DNA of 64,000 nucleotides from Martinezella rhizogenes (GCF_027460065.1 NZ_JAPYZZ010000009.1:1-64000), one strand, 5' to 3'. Counted from the first letter of the stretch, positions 46,576-56,563 are shown. Notes: generated by a model not told the origin, from the letters alone. A program made the numbers and translations.

Positions 46576-47934
46576 ATGTTTACGAAGAAAAACGCTATCG
46601 CCGACGTCAAACCCCAGGGCCAGCTGGAATGGTATAGCGAAGTGCCGCGCTCGATACGGCTGCACAGCTCCATCGGTCTTGCGGTGCTGCTCGCCTCGTT
46701 CGGCGGCTTCGGATACTGGGCCGGCACCGCGCCGCTCTCCTCCGCCATCATCGCCCAGGGCAGCTTCGTTGCCACCGGCAACAACAAGGTGGTCCAGCAT
46801 CTGGAAGGCGGCATCATCAAGGAAATGATGGTCAGCGAAGGCGACACGGTCAAGGTCGGCGACGTTCTTCTGACCCTCGACAAGACAACGGCGCTTGCCA
46901 ATGAACGCATGTTTCAGTTGAGGCGCCTTCGCCTCGAAACCATCGTCACGCGTCTGCGCGCCGAAGCCCAGGGTGAAAAGAGCTTCAAGGTGCCCGAGAT
47001 CGTGATGAAGGAATCAAGCGATCCAGATATCAAATCCATCATCCAGAGCCAGAACGTCGTGTTCCACAGCAAGCTCGTTAAGCTGGAAGAGCAGCTGAAC
47101 CTGATCAACAAGAACATCAAGTCGCTGGAGTTCCGCTTTGCGGGCTATGAAGGACAGAAACAGTCCTTCGACCGGCAATTGGCGCTTTTGACCCAGGAAC
47201 GGGATTCCAAGGAAAGGCTCGCCAAGGATGGCGTCATCCGCAAGACCGACATACTCGCGCTCGAACGCGCCATTGCCGATGCCATGGGCGATATCGCCCG
47301 GCTGACCGGGGAAATGAACCAGAGCGAAGCGGAGATCGCCAAATTCAAACAGGAAGCAGTCATTGCCGTCAACGCCAACAAGCAGGCGGCACTGGATGCG
47401 CTTGAAACCGCGGAATCCGATCTCGACAGCGTGCGTGAACAGGTGCGCGGTGCGGCCGAAGTGCTGGAACGCACCGTCATCCGCTCCCCGGTCAACGGCA
47501 CCGTGGTGCGCGCCTATTACCACACGCCGGGCGGCGTCATCACGACAGGCAAGCCGATCATGGAAATCCTGCCGGCCCATGTTCCCCTGATTCTGGAAGC
47601 GCAGGTGCTCAGAACCTCCATAGACCAGCTGCATGAGGGCCAGACCGCCGCAATCCGCCTCTCCGCACTCAACCGCCGCACCACACCGGTTCTGAACGGT
47701 AAGGTGTTTTATGTTTCGGCCGACAGTATCGAGGAGAATGCCGGTCTGCAGGTGAAAGACGTCTATATCGTGCGCGTGCAGATCTCCGACGAGGAAATCG
47801 CCAAGGTGCATAATTTCCACCCCGTGCCCGGCATGCCGGCCGACGTTCTCATCCAGACTTCGGAGCGGACTTTCTTCGAATATCTGACCAAACCGATCGC
47901 CGACAGCATGTCGCGCGCCTTCAAGGAAAGATGA
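46576..47934 (+). CDS. HlyD-family membrane-fusion protein of type I secretion
   Basis: The 452-residue protein has one N-terminal membrane helix (SIGLAVLLASFGGFGYWAGT), the lipoyl half-motifs (VVQHLEGGIIKEMMVSEGDTV and ERTVIRSPVNGTVV) flanking a long coiled coil (about 100-290), and a C-terminal beta domain ending PIADSMSRAFKER. That is the PrtE/HlyD pattern. The ATG at 46576 is 9 bases past the ABC stop. An outer-membrane TolC is not encoded here and must come from elsewhere. Confidence 0.93.
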   Translation: MFTKKNAIADVKPQGQLEWYSEVPRSIRLHSSIGLAVLLASFGGFGYWAGTAPLSSAIIAQGSFVATGNNKVVQHLEGGIIKEMMVSEGDTVKVGDVLLTLDKTTALANERMFQLRRLRLETIVTRLRAEAQGEKSFKVPEIVMKESSDPDIKSIIQSQNVVFHSKLVKLEEQLNLINKNIKSLEFRFAGYEGQKQSFDRQLALLTQERDSKERLAKDGVIRKTDILALERAIADAMGDIARLTGEMNQSEAEIAKFKQEAVIAVNANKQAALDALETAESDLDSVREQVRGAAEVLERTVIRSPVNGTVVRAYYHTPGGVITTGKPIMEILPAHVPLILEAQVLRTSIDQLHEGQTAAIRLSALNRRTTPVLNGKVFYVSADSIEENAGLQVKDVYIVRVQISDEEIAKVHNFHPVPGMPADVLIQTSERTFFEYLTKPIADSMSRAFKER

Positions 47935-48019
47935 AGAAATAACAGCAGCGTATACTGTCATTCCCGGATAGGTCGACATATATAATATCTATCTATTTCG
48001 TCGGGGCGGGAGAAGCGAC

Positions 48020-48514
48020 ATGGCGGCGATGTCGGATGTATTGCTGCTGGTGGGCAGGCTGAACTACGTGTGGACCAACACGGAAAGCCTGATGATCTAT
48101 CTCATCGTCCATCTCCTGAAAGTGGAGAAGGAAGCGGCCATCGTCGTGTTCCTGACGCTCAATACCACGCGGGCGCGCATGGATCTCATCGAGCGCCTGG
48201 CGAAGCTTCCCTCCACCGACACGAAGGACCGCAAGACCATCCTCTCCATCATGGCGCGGCTGAAGAAGGAAGCGAGGACGCGCAACAAATATAATCACTG
48301 CATCTATTCCTTCGATGAAAAAGGCGAGATCGCCAGCACGCAATTGATGCGGCTGGTGGAGGATGACAGTAAGGTGCGTTACGGCAAGGTCGAGCGCATG
48401 GACGAGGAGGAAATCGAGCACCTCGAAAAATCGATCGCCGATATCGTTGCGGTCAGCAAGGACATTTGGAGCTTCATCCACGCCAGCCCGCATGTTTCAG
48501 CGGATTATCTCTAG
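48020..48514 (+). CDS. hypothetical helical protein
   Basis: The 164-residue protein is largely alpha-helical and charged, with no signal peptide. A GGGAG site precedes the ATG. It runs 85 bp after the fusion protein gene, so it could be in the type I operon or separate. Its TAG shares the CTAG palindrome with the stop of the convergent polymerase gene. I do not recognise the family. Confidence 0.7.
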   Translation: MAAMSDVLLLVGRLNYVWTNTESLMIYLIVHLLKVEKEAAIVVFLTLNTTRARMDLIERLAKLPSTDTKDRKTILSIMARLKKEARTRNKYNHCIYSFDEKGEIASTQLMRLVEDDSKVRYGKVERMDEEEIEHLEKSIADIVAVSKDIWSFIHASPHVSADYL

Positions 48515-49779
48515 GCTCTCGTCTGCAACCGCATGCCGATAGCCGGGTGATTTTCAGTATCCTGCGCAGACCTCGCCGGCAGGCACAGTTTCCCGGCTGC
48601 AAAATAAAGCAGGAACGAGCCGATCTGGTAAGGGAAGATGATGTCGATCTCCACGAAGGAGCGGACGACGAACAGGGCACAGATCGCGAACAGGATGACG
48701 CCCTGCGGATCGCTCTTTCGCATCAGCACCGAGCGCAGATGCCCGAGCAGCGTTCCGTAAAGCACCATGGCAAGCAGGAACATGCCGACGAAGCCGTTTT
48801 CCACCACCGTCTCGATATAGGTGTTATGGAAATGGAAGCCGCTGCGACCGGTAATGAAGAAATCGTTCCACAGCCGTTCGGCATCGGCGAAACCCACCAC
48901 CCAGAACCCCTGATAACCGACACCGAGGATGGGTGTCTGTTTTCCCGCCTCGATGCCCTGCTGCCAGAGATAAGTTCGCCCGGTCAGCGTCGAATCCTTG
49001 CCGAAAATGCCGAGAATGGCGTCGAGCAGGCCGAACTGCAGGGAGGCCACGGCCAGCAGCGCTCCGAGACCGCCGAGCGCAAAGAACGTCATCTTGCGAT
49101 TTGCCGGCGAGAGCATGCCGATTGGAATGAAACCGATGATAAGGGCCACCACCGCCGCCGTGGTGATGGCGGATGTGGCCGATTGCGACGCAACGAGACT
49201 ATAGGCCGATAACAGCCCGGTAACGCCGGCGATCGGCAGCCAGATGCCCCTTTGTTTCAGGACCAGCACCGAGGAGGCAGCGAAGATGACGCCAAGCGAG
49301 GCGTAAAAGCCGAGCTGGTTCTTGGACGAGAAAGCACCGACGAAACTATAGTTACCGTCAAGCGCATCGAAGAGATAGATGCCGAACAGCAGCGAATAGA
49401 GCAGAACAAGGGTGATGCCGATCAATGCGCCGCGTGTCAGCGTGCGGATGGAGATCACCCGCATGGCGATCAGTGCGCAGACGATATGCGTCATATATTG
49501 GATAGAGGCGCGCATGGTCACCGAAGCGGCTTCCGACCAGAAGCTGGACAGCACGGTCAAAATGCCGAAACCGAATATCCAGAGATAACGCGGATAATTG
49601 CCGAGCACGCGCCGGTAATCCACCACGACAAGCGGCAGCCACAAGCCATAATAGGCCAGAACCGAAACCATTCCGAAGCGCGACGAATAGGCGAAAACGA
49701 AGAATGACAGCGCGATGGCCGCCATTCCGTAAACCTCGTTGCGTTCAGGGTCGATCAGCGCCGATTTGGCGATCCGCAT
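48511..49779 (-). CDS. exoQ: O-antigen ligase/polymerase-like protein (ExoQ-type)
   Basis: The 422-residue protein has about ten membrane helices and the Wzy_C-type periplasmic loop in the middle (GRTYLWQQGIEAGKQTPILG … FHFHNTYIETVVENGFVG). This is the family that polymerises lipid-linked repeat units. It follows the export protein gene by 7 bp, in an exoY-exoF-exoQ order like the succinoglycan genes. The symbol is by analogy; the repeat unit it polymerises is unknown. Confidence 0.82.
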   Translation of the reverse strand: MRIAKSALIDPERNEVYGMAAIALSFFVFAYSSRFGMVSVLAYYGLWLPLVVVDYRRVLGNYPRYLWIFGFGILTVLSSFWSEAASVTMRASIQYMTHIVCALIAMRVISIRTLTRGALIGITLVLLYSLLFGIYLFDALDGNYSFVGAFSSKNQLGFYASLGVIFAASSVLVLKQRGIWLPIAGVTGLLSAYSLVASQSATSAITTAAVVALIIGFIPIGMLSPANRKMTFFALGGLGALLAVASLQFGLLDAILGIFGKDSTLTGRTYLWQQGIEAGKQTPILGVGYQGFWVVGFADAERLWNDFFITGRSGFHFHNTYIETVVENGFVGMFLLAMVLYGTLLGHLRSVLMRKSDPQGVILFAICALFVVRSFVEIDIIFPYQIGSFLLYFAAGKLCLPARSAQDTENHPAIGMRLQTRA

Positions 49780-49786
49780 AAAAACC

Positions 49787-51043
49787 TCACTGCATCAGGA
49801 TTTCAGACGAGACCTTGATGACATCGCCGGGCTGGAGCAGCGTGTTTTCATCCACCTTCTGCTCCTTCGGCTTGCCATTGTCCTCGCGCACCACGACATA
49901 GCCGATGGTCGCGGATTTGCCCGACGGATCGAAACGGATCGCCTCGGCCGATTGAGCCAACGCTTCCGACATCAGCTCGCGGCTGGTGGTCAGCTGCAGA
50001 TTGAGCTTGTCGAGCTCCGCTTCGGTATCCTGCAATTCCTTGGAGCGCTGCGCCACCCAGTCGTTGCGCAGGTTGATCTCGTCCTGGGTCGCCTTGTTGA
50101 TGTCCTGCTTGGCGCGCAGCGACTGCGTGTCGATATCGAGCAGAGTGGATTCCACCTCGGCCGCCCGTTCTTCCGCGGAAATACGCCGCTGCGACAATGC
50201 AAGCCCCTGCTCGTTCAACCGGTTGACGCGGTCGCGATCCTCATTGGCGAGCTGGAGCTGGCGGTTCTGCGTTTCCGATTTCTTCTTCAGCGATTCAACT
50301 TCGCTTTCCAGAAGTGCATGCAGGTCCGTCAGTGCCTTGAGCTGCAGCGTGTAACGCTCGGTGCGCGATTTCATCAGCGCGCTTTCGCTGGCCAGAAGCG
50401 TATCGATCTCGGAGATCTTTTCCATTTCAGCGGTCTTGGTGATGGCTTGATCACCCTTGACCTCGGCGATCAGCCGCGCCTGACGGGCGAGCAGCCTTGC
50501 CCGCTGGTTGTCGTAGACGGCAGCGTCACCGCGAGCATTGATGAAATCGCGGGCAAAACGCTGCCCGGCATCGGAACGGCGCAGACCTCCGGCAAGGCTG
50601 ACGGCCTTCAACACGGTGAGATTGGCGGCATAGGGATATTCGCCCGGTGTCTGCACATCGCCGCTCAGGAAGATCGGCCGGAACTGGGCGATCTCGACGG
50701 AAGCCGACGGAAGGTTGCGAAGGGCGAACTTGCTCTGAAGCTGCGCGCCGATCTGATCGCTGACTTCGGAGGGCGTCTTGCCGGCAACCTCGAGCTGGCC
50801 GATGAAAGGCAAGGACAAGGTGCCCGAAGGACCGACGGAATAATCGCCGTTGATGACATCCCAGTTGCGGATGCTGCCATCGGCCGGCTGCCACTCGGCA
50901 ACGCGGATGCGCAGCTTGTCTGCGGTGCCGAGCTTGTATTGTGCGCCTTCCGCAGCCAGTGCGGACAGAGGCGCGGCAAGAGCAACGGAAGCGGCAAGGA
51001 CGAGAGCCACAAACGGGCGGTGGGCGGCAAAAAGGCCGTTCAT
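49787..51043 (-). CDS. exoF: polysaccharide export protein with coiled coil (ExoF-type OPX)
   Basis: The 418-residue exported protein has a signal peptide (FVALVLAASVALAAPLSALA), a Wza-type poly-export domain (YKLGTADKLRIRVAEW… about 35-125), a SLBB-like part (IFLSGDVQTPGEYPYAANLTVL), a long coiled coil (about 180-345) and a short C-terminal SLBB-type end (DENTLLQPGDVIKVSS). This is ExoF architecture of rhizobia, not the lipoprotein Wza. It likely links inner and outer membrane export of the polymer. It is preceded by the sugar transferase gene. Confidence 0.87.
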   Translation of the reverse strand: MNGLFAAHRPFVALVLAASVALAAPLSALAAEGAQYKLGTADKLRIRVAEWQPADGSIRNWDVINGDYSVGPSGTLSLPFIGQLEVAGKTPSEVSDQIGAQLQSKFALRNLPSASVEIAQFRPIFLSGDVQTPGEYPYAANLTVLKAVSLAGGLRRSDAGQRFARDFINARGDAAVYDNQRARLLARQARLIAEVKGDQAITKTAEMEKISEIDTLLASESALMKSRTERYTLQLKALTDLHALLESEVESLKKKSETQNRQLQLANEDRDRVNRLNEQGLALSQRRISAEERAAEVESTLLDIDTQSLRAKQDINKATQDEINLRNDWVAQRSKELQDTEAELDKLNLQLTTSRELMSEALAQSAEAIRFDPSGKSATIGYVVVREDNGKPKEQKVDENTLLQPGDVIKVSSEILMQ

Positions 51044-51154
51044 CGGGAAACTCCCTGTTAGCGGATCGCCGCGCGGGCGATCAGGCCGTCGCGTAACCGG
51101 ACAAGGCCGGTCGCGCAGCGCCGCAAAAAGCGGCCGGTATTGTTAGCACCAATG

Positions 51155-51195
51155 ACGCACCCGAAGACCGGACTTGGGATCCCGGTCGGGTGCGT
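51155..51195. repeat. hairpin in the gap between exoY-like and exoF-like genes
   Basis: ACGCACCCGA (51155-51164) is inverted at 51186-51195 (TCGGGTGCGT) with an inner GACCGG/CCGGTC stem. It may tune read-through from the first to the second gene. Confidence 0.6.
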
Positions 51196-51236
51196 GTCGA
51201 AAAGAAGATCGATAAAGCCGAACTCAATATCGGTTT

Positions 51237-51917
51237 TCAGTAGCTTCCGCGTGACATGCACACGGCGGGAATGGTCTTGACGATGATGAACACATCCTGG
51301 CGCATCGACCAGTTCTGGACATATTGCGTGTCAAAAGCCACGCGGGTTTTATAGGAGACGTCGTTACGGCCGCTGATCTGCCACAGGCCGGTCAGGCCAG
51401 GACGGGTGCTGAGATAATAAGCGGCGTCATTTTCGTAATAGCTCAGCTCCTCGTCAACGACGGGGCGCGGGCCAACCACGCTCATTTCACCACGGATGAT
51501 GTTGAGAAGCTGCGGCAACTCGTCGAGGGAGAGCTTGCGCAGCACGGCACCAACAGCGGTAACGCGCGGATCGTTCTTGAGCTTGCGGGTCGCGCGCCAT
51601 TCCTCGGCGGCTTCCGGATTGGCGGCAAGATATTGCCGCAACATCTCATCGCCGTTCATCGCCATCGTCCTGAATTTCAGGCAATGGAAATAGCGGCCAT
51701 TATGTCCCACACGCCGGTGACCATAAAAGATCGGACCGGGATCGGAAAGTTTCACCAGTACGGCGATCAGCAGGAATATCGGGCTGAAGATGAGCAGCGC
51801 AAGCGCAGCCGATGTCATATCGAAGCTGCGTTTTGCGATGCCCCCGATAGGGAAACTGACATCGAAATCTTCGGAACTGCTGAGTGTCTGTTCAGCCGAT
51901 TGGGTCGCGGACTTCAT
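51237..51917 (-). CDS. exoY: undecaprenyl-phosphate sugar phosphotransferase (ExoY-type)
   Basis: The 226-residue protein has one membrane helix (SAALALLIFSPIFLLIAVLV) and the bacterial sugar transferase domain: KFRTMAMNGDE, LRKLSLDELPQLLNIIRGEMSVVGPRP (cut here into its recognisable KLSLDELPQL and SVVGPRP parts), RPGLTGLWQISGRND. It starts lipid-linked repeat synthesis by adding a sugar-1-phosphate. The ATG at 51917 has a GGAG site; the longer upstream frame has no family match. It heads the three-gene operon. Confidence 0.9.
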   Translation of the reverse strand: MKSATQSAEQTLSSSEDFDVSFPIGGIAKRSFDMTSAALALLIFSPIFLLIAVLVKLSDPGPIFYGHRRVGHNGRYFHCLKFRTMAMNGDEMLRQYLAANPEAAEEWRATRKLKNDPRVTAVGAVLRKLSLDELPQLLNIIRGEMSVVGPRPVVDEELSYYENDAAYYLSTRPGLTGLWQISGRNDVSYKTRVAFDTQYVQNWSMRQDVFIIVKTIPAVCMSRGSY

Positions 51918-52536
51918 AGAGAGAACTCCATTTATGTTTTGCGATTGGTCGGTGCCCGGAGGCGCGTCTTTCCGTCTAAAAGAGATAACAAGTCTGTGTT
52001 CGGAATTTGATGCTAATGGATTTTTTGTAAGGCACATTGCCCATAACCGTCTATGCGATTTCTTGCGCGAGCGGCCGATCAACGCCCGGGCAATATTAAC
52101 GGTTGCATAAAAAAGCAACAAAGACGCCGATGGCCATGTGTGGAGAGCATGGGTGTCGCCGCATCATGTATTGGGTTTTGCACCGTCAGCAGTCTTTTCT
52201 TATGTGTTTCTTATGACTTGCGGAGATGAGACAGGAACGCGAAGAAGAGGCGTGTCCGTGACAGACTATTAAAGTTTTTTGCATCGCAGCAAGATTATGG
52301 CAATGCATATAAAATTTGACATATTGGACGGGATTTTTTTACCCGCCATTATCGCTACGCCAATAAAAAGCGATGGAAAAATCGCAACAAAGGCGCAAAG
52401 ACGGCAAAAGAGTGGCGAGGAACCGCACTCCCCTCATGGCAGCCCCGCAAAAATGCCGTAGCTGACGGACGTTTTTCTCGGGCCAGCGGGATTTTGCCGT
52501 CTCTGGAGCGTAACGACGCGCCAAATACGGTGGGAA
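51918..52536. other. intergenic region with no gene seen
   Basis: About 620 bp hold the promoter of the exoY-like operon at the left and the 3' end of the XRE gene at the right. Frames of about 60 codons exist but have neither start signals nor family resemblance. The part near 52260-52340 is AT-rich. I see nothing else. Confidence 0.5.
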
Positions 52537-53085
52537 TCAGAAGGTTGGTGGCGTGCAGGCGCTGATCACCTCGCAGGGCACGGGACCGACGCAGCGAAAG
52601 CGGTGCGGCCTGCGGCTTTCGAAATAATAGGCATCACCCGGGCCGAGCACCCGCCTCTCCTCGTCAACCGTCACTTCCAGACGGCCTGAGAGAATAATGC
52701 CCCCCTCCTCGCCATCGTGAACCAGCGGAACCTTGCCGGTGTCGGCGCCCGGCTGGTAACATTCCTTCAGGATTTGCAGGCTGCGGCCGAAAACATTCTC
52801 ACCCACCTGCCGGAAGGAAATCGGCCCCTTGCCGATTTCAACCAGTTCATCCGCCCGGTAAAAGGCCTTGCGGCTGGTTTCCGGCTCGAAGGCGAAAAAC
52901 TCGGCAAGGCCGATCGGTATGCCGTCAAGAATACGTTTCAGCGCGCCGACGGATGGATTGGAGGTGTTGCTCTCGATCAGCGAAATCGTCGAATTGGTAA
53001 CGCCGGCGCGTCGTGCCAGCTCACGCTGGGAAATATTGTGACGCAGCCGCAAATGGCGCAAACGCCCGCCTATATCCACCGACAT
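52537..53085 (-). CDS. XRE-family regulator with cupin domain
   Basis: The 182-residue protein has an N-terminal helix-turn-helix (LRLRHNISQRELARRAGVTN) and a C-terminal cupin (EEGGIILSGRLEVTVDEERR … GDAYYFESRRPHRFRC), the PuuR/SutR arrangement. Such regulators repress amine or polyamine catabolism genes. It is divergent from the transaminase gene 145 bp away, which is its likely target. Confidence 0.9.
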   Translation of the reverse strand: MSVDIGGRLRHLRLRHNISQRELARRAGVTNSTISLIESNTSNPSVGALKRILDGIPIGLAEFFAFEPETSRKAFYRADELVEIGKGPISFRQVGENVFGRSLQILKECYQPGADTGKVPLVHDGEEGGIILSGRLEVTVDEERRVLGPGDAYYFESRRPHRFRCVGPVPCEVISACTPPTF

Positions 53086-53230
53086 GCGTGACCCCCGTTA
53101 CCCTTGTTCGAAATATCGAAAATATCCCTTCACGCCTATAGCATTTCCAATAACTTGGTCACAGAGAGAAAAGGGCTTGTTCAGTCGCAAAAATAGCTTT
53201 CAATCGGCGGCAACGAATAGGAGAACCGTT

Positions 53231-54565
53231 ATGGACAACCCGAGCCGATCCAATTCCACCTCACTCGACAGCTACTGGATGCCATTTACCGCCAACCGTC
53301 AGTTCAAGGCCAATCCCCGCCTGCTGACGAGTGCCGAGGGCATGTATTACACCAGCAATGACGGCCGCCAGGTTCTCGACGGCACGGCAGGCCTGTGGTG
53401 CGTCAATGTCGGCCACGGGCGCCAGCAGATCGCCTCCGCCGTCAAGCACCAACTCTCGACCATGGATTACGCGCCGTCCTTCCAGATGGGCCATCCCGTC
53501 GCGTTTGAATTTGCCGAACGGCTGGCGGAAATCGCACCGGGACCGGAAGGCGGCAAGCTCGACCGCGTGTTCTACACCGGCTCCGGTTCGGAATCGGTCG
53601 ATACGGCGCTGAAGATCGCCATCGCCTATCAGCGCGCTATCGGCCAGGGCACCCGCAGTCGCCTCATCGGTCGCGAGCGCGGTTATCACGGCGTCGGTTT
53701 CGGCGGCATCTCCGTCGGCGGCCTCGTCAACAACCGTCGGGTTTTCCCTCAAATCCCCGCCGATCACCTGCGCCACACGCATGATCTTTCGAAAAACAGC
53801 TTCGTGAAGGGTCAGCCGGAACACGGCGCAGAGCTCGCCGACGATCTGGAGCGGCTGGTCGCCCTGCACGGCGCGGAAACCATCGCCGCCTGCATCGTGG
53901 AACCCGTGGCCGGCTCCACCGGCGTGCTGGTGCCGCCGAAGGGTTATCTGGAGCGCCTGCGTGCGATCTGTGACAAGCATGGTATCCTGCTGATCTTCGA
54001 TGAGGTCATCACCGGTTTCGGTCGCATGGGCTCTTCCTTCGCCAGCAACTATTTCGGCGTTACGCCTGACATCGTCACCACGGCCAAGGGCCTGACCAAT
54101 GGCGCCATCCCCATGGGTGCCGTCTTCACCAATCGCAAGGTACATGATGCCTTGATGCACGGTCCGGAAAACCAGATCGAGCTGTTCCATGGCTACACCT
54201 ATTCCGGCCACCCCGTCGCCTGTGCCGCCGGCATTGCGACCCTCGATATCTACCGCGATGAGGGTCTCTTCACCCGCGCGGCCGAATTGCAGGATGTCTG
54301 GCACGACGCCATTCATTCGCTGAGGGACGCGGCGAATGTCATCGACATCCGCACCATCGGTTTCATCGCCGGCATTGAGCTGCAGTCGCGTGAAGGTGCT
54401 GTTGGAGCACGCGCCTACGATGTCTTTGTGGATTGCTTCGAGCGCGGCCTGCTCATCCGCGTCACCGGCGATATCATCGCCCTTTCACCACCGCTGATCG
54501 CCGAAAAATCCCATTTCGACGATATCGTGTCGATCCTCGGCGATGCGCTCAAGCGCGCGCAATAA
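53231..54565 (+). CDS. omega-amino acid:pyruvate transaminase (beta-alanine type)
   Basis: The 444-residue class III aminotransferase has YWMPFTANRQFKANPR near its start, FYTGSGSESVDTALKIA, RERGYHGVGFGG, IFDEVITGFGRMGSSFA and the Schiff-base lysine in TTAKGLTNGAIPMGAV. These closely fit beta-alanine:pyruvate transaminases. The ATG at 53231 is chosen because the family similarity starts there, after a GGAG site. It is divergent from the XRE-cupin regulator. Confidence 0.9.
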   Translation: MDNPSRSNSTSLDSYWMPFTANRQFKANPRLLTSAEGMYYTSNDGRQVLDGTAGLWCVNVGHGRQQIASAVKHQLSTMDYAPSFQMGHPVAFEFAERLAEIAPGPEGGKLDRVFYTGSGSESVDTALKIAIAYQRAIGQGTRSRLIGRERGYHGVGFGGISVGGLVNNRRVFPQIPADHLRHTHDLSKNSFVKGQPEHGAELADDLERLVALHGAETIAACIVEPVAGSTGVLVPPKGYLERLRAICDKHGILLIFDEVITGFGRMGSSFASNYFGVTPDIVTTAKGLTNGAIPMGAVFTNRKVHDALMHGPENQIELFHGYTYSGHPVACAAGIATLDIYRDEGLFTRAAELQDVWHDAIHSLRDAANVIDIRTIGFIAGIELQSREGAVGARAYDVFVDCFERGLLIRVTGDIIALSPPLIAEKSHFDDIVSILGDALKRAQ

Positions 54566-54590
54566 AGAGCATAAAGTACTAATAAAGAAA

Positions 54591-54620
54591 AGGCTGCAAT
54601 ACAAATTGCAGCCTTTTTTG
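54591..54620 (+). terminator. rho-independent terminator
   Basis: AGGCTGCAAT pairs perfectly with ATTGCAGCCT (54605-54614) over ACAA and is followed by TTTTTG, 25 bp past the transaminase stop. It is the clearest intrinsic terminator in the window. Confidence 0.93.
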
Positions 54621-54708
54621 CTTTTATCAAGTCCGAGCGAAAATAGATCATTTATTAAGCATGTTCTATTATCCTCCGAAAGTATAGCAATAGCGCGGGA
54701 ACGCTCCG

Positions 54709-56529
54709 ATGGCATCGATTCAAAAAAAGATAATATTAGCAAGCATTGCAATCTTTTCCATCACCGGCAGCGCTGCTGGCGTCGGGATATGGGCGACGGA
54801 AAAGCTCAATCGCAACAGCGAATATGTGGCGCTTTCGGCCGACGTGCTTCGCAACCACATGCAGGCGGACATGATGCATGACGCATTGCGGTCGGACGTG
54901 CTTGCCGCCATTCTTTCCGCAGATACCAGAATGGGGCTCGACCTCAAGATTGTTAAGGCCGATCTCGCCGAACACGAGGCCAGTTTTCGCGAGATGATCA
55001 CGGCAAACAAGTCACTATCGGCCGGGACCAATGTCAAAACCGTCATAGACGGCGTCGAAAAGCCACTTCTCGCCTATATGGATGCTGCCAACGCAGTGGT
55101 CGGGCTTGCCGATTCCAGCCCGGAACAGGCCATCAAGCTGATGCCGGAATTTATGCGGCAATTCTCCGCGCTGGAAAAAGCGATGGAAGCCGCAGGTGAC
55201 CAGATCCAGGCGCTCTCCGACGCTGCCTCGACGGAAAGCGAAAAGACCAAGGCGACGATTAATCTCATCTTGAGAGGAATTCTGGTTCTCGCAGCGCTTT
55301 TCTGCGCGGGGCTTTTCCTTCTCACCCGCAAATCGATCATCCGCCCCATCCTGCAATTGGCGGGCAATATGGAAGCTCTGGCGGGCGGCGATACTTCACA
55401 AACACCATCCGGCATCGACCGCAGGGACGAGATCGGCTCCATGTCCGGTGCCGTCGAGATTTTCCGGCAGGCTGCCATCACCAACCGTGCACTTGAGGAG
55501 CAGGCGGCAATGGCACGCCGGCAGGCTGAAGCCGATCAGGAAGAGACCCGCCGACAGGCCGAAGCGGAGGCATCCGAGAGGCTGCGCATCGCAACCTCCG
55601 GCCTCGCGGTCGGCCTAAAGCGGCTGGCCGCCGGCGATCTTGCCTTCCAGCTGGATGAAGCCTTCGCCCCGCAATTCGAGGCCCTGCGTCACGATTTCAA
55701 CAGCTCGGTCCGGCAACTGGCCGAGACCCTCTTCGCTATTTCCGACGGTATCGGCACGATCGACGGTAGCAGCCGGGAAATCGCCGCCGGCGCCGGCGAC
55801 CTTTCCCGCCGCACGGAAAATCAGGCGGCTTCCCTTGAAGAGACGGCGGCCGCACTCGATGAAATCACCGTCAACGTATCGAATGCCAACAAGCGTGCCG
55901 CCGAAGCGCGGCTAGCCGCCACCGATGCCAACCAGAGCGCACTGAAATCAGTCGAGGTGGTCGCGCATGCCGAAGAGGCCATGCGCCGCATCGAAGCCTC
56001 GTCACGACAGATCACCGGCATTATCGGCGTGATCGACGAGATCGCCTTCCAGACCAATTTGCTGGCGCTGAATGCCGGGGTGGAGGCCGCCCGTGCCGGC
56101 GAGGCAGGCAAGGGCTTTGCCGTTGTGGCACAGGAAGTGCGCGATCTCGCCCAGCGCGCTGCGAAGGCCGCAAGCGAAATCCGCGATCATATCCGCCAGT
56201 CCTCCGTGGAGGTGGAAAGCGGCGTGAAGCTGGTTCTCGATACCGGCACGGCGCTGAAGGATATCGGCGAACGTATCGCCGGCATCGACCGCCATATGAA
56301 TGCCATCGCCACATCGTCCACCGAACAATCGACCGGTCTCGCCGAAGTCAACGCGGCGGTGAACGCCATGGATCAGGCCACCCAGCAAAATGCGGCCATG
56401 GTGGAGCAATCCACCGCCGCCTCCGCGACGCTTGCTGCCGAAACGGCAAGGCTGCGCGCACTCGTATCGCGCTTCCATCTGGATATGGACATTGCCGGCG
56501 GCCAGGAAGAGGCACGCCGGGTCGCGTGA
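54709..56529 (+). CDS. methyl-accepting chemotaxis protein
   Basis: The 606-residue inner-membrane receptor has a first membrane helix (about 7-27), a small four-helix periplasmic sensor, a second helix near 185-205 ([15 protein letters not shown]), HAMP region(s) (about 207-340, with [12 protein letters not shown] and [11 protein letters not shown], suggesting a tandem pair), and a signalling domain whose hairpin tip is [20 protein letters not shown]. No pentapeptide tether for CheR is visible at the C-terminus. The ligand is unknown. It is a single gene between two terminators. Confidence 0.93.
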   Translation: MASIQKKIILASIAIFSITGSAAGVGIWATEKLNRNSEYVALSADVLRNHMQADMMHDALRSDVLAAILSADTRMGLDLKIVKADLAEHEASFREMITANKSLSAGTNVKTVIDGVEKPLLAYMDAANAVVGLADSSPEQAIKLMPEFMRQFSALEKAMEAAGDQIQALSDAASTESEKTKATINLILRGILVLAALFCAGLFLLTRKSIIRPILQLAGNMEALAGGDTSQTPSGIDRRDEIGSMSGAVEIFRQAAITNRALEEQAAMARRQAEADQEETRRQAEAEASERLRIATSGLAVGLKRLAAGDLAFQLDEAFAPQFEALRHDFNSSVRQLAETLFAISDGIGTIDGSSREIAAGAGDLSRRTENQAASLEETAAALDEITVNVSNANKRAAEARLAATDANQSALKSVEVVAHAEEAMRRIEASSRQITGIIGVIDEIAFQTNLLALNAGVEAARAGEAGKGFAVVAQEVRDLAQRAAKAASEIRDHIRQSSVEVESGVKLVLDTGTALKDIGERIAGIDRHMNAIATSSTEQSTGLAEVNAAVNAMDQATQQNAAMVEQSTAASATLAAETARLRALVSRFHLDMDIAGGQEEARRVA

Positions 56530-56563
56530 CGACATCGCGAAACGGGGAATTTCCACCAGAAAA

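Noticed and set aside
49739-51061. 440-codon open frame on + opposite the exoF-like gene
   Set aside because: The - strand frame has a signal peptide and known domains; the + frame has neither.
53261-54316. 351-codon open frame on - inside the transaminase gene
   Set aside because: Shadow of a firmly identified enzyme.
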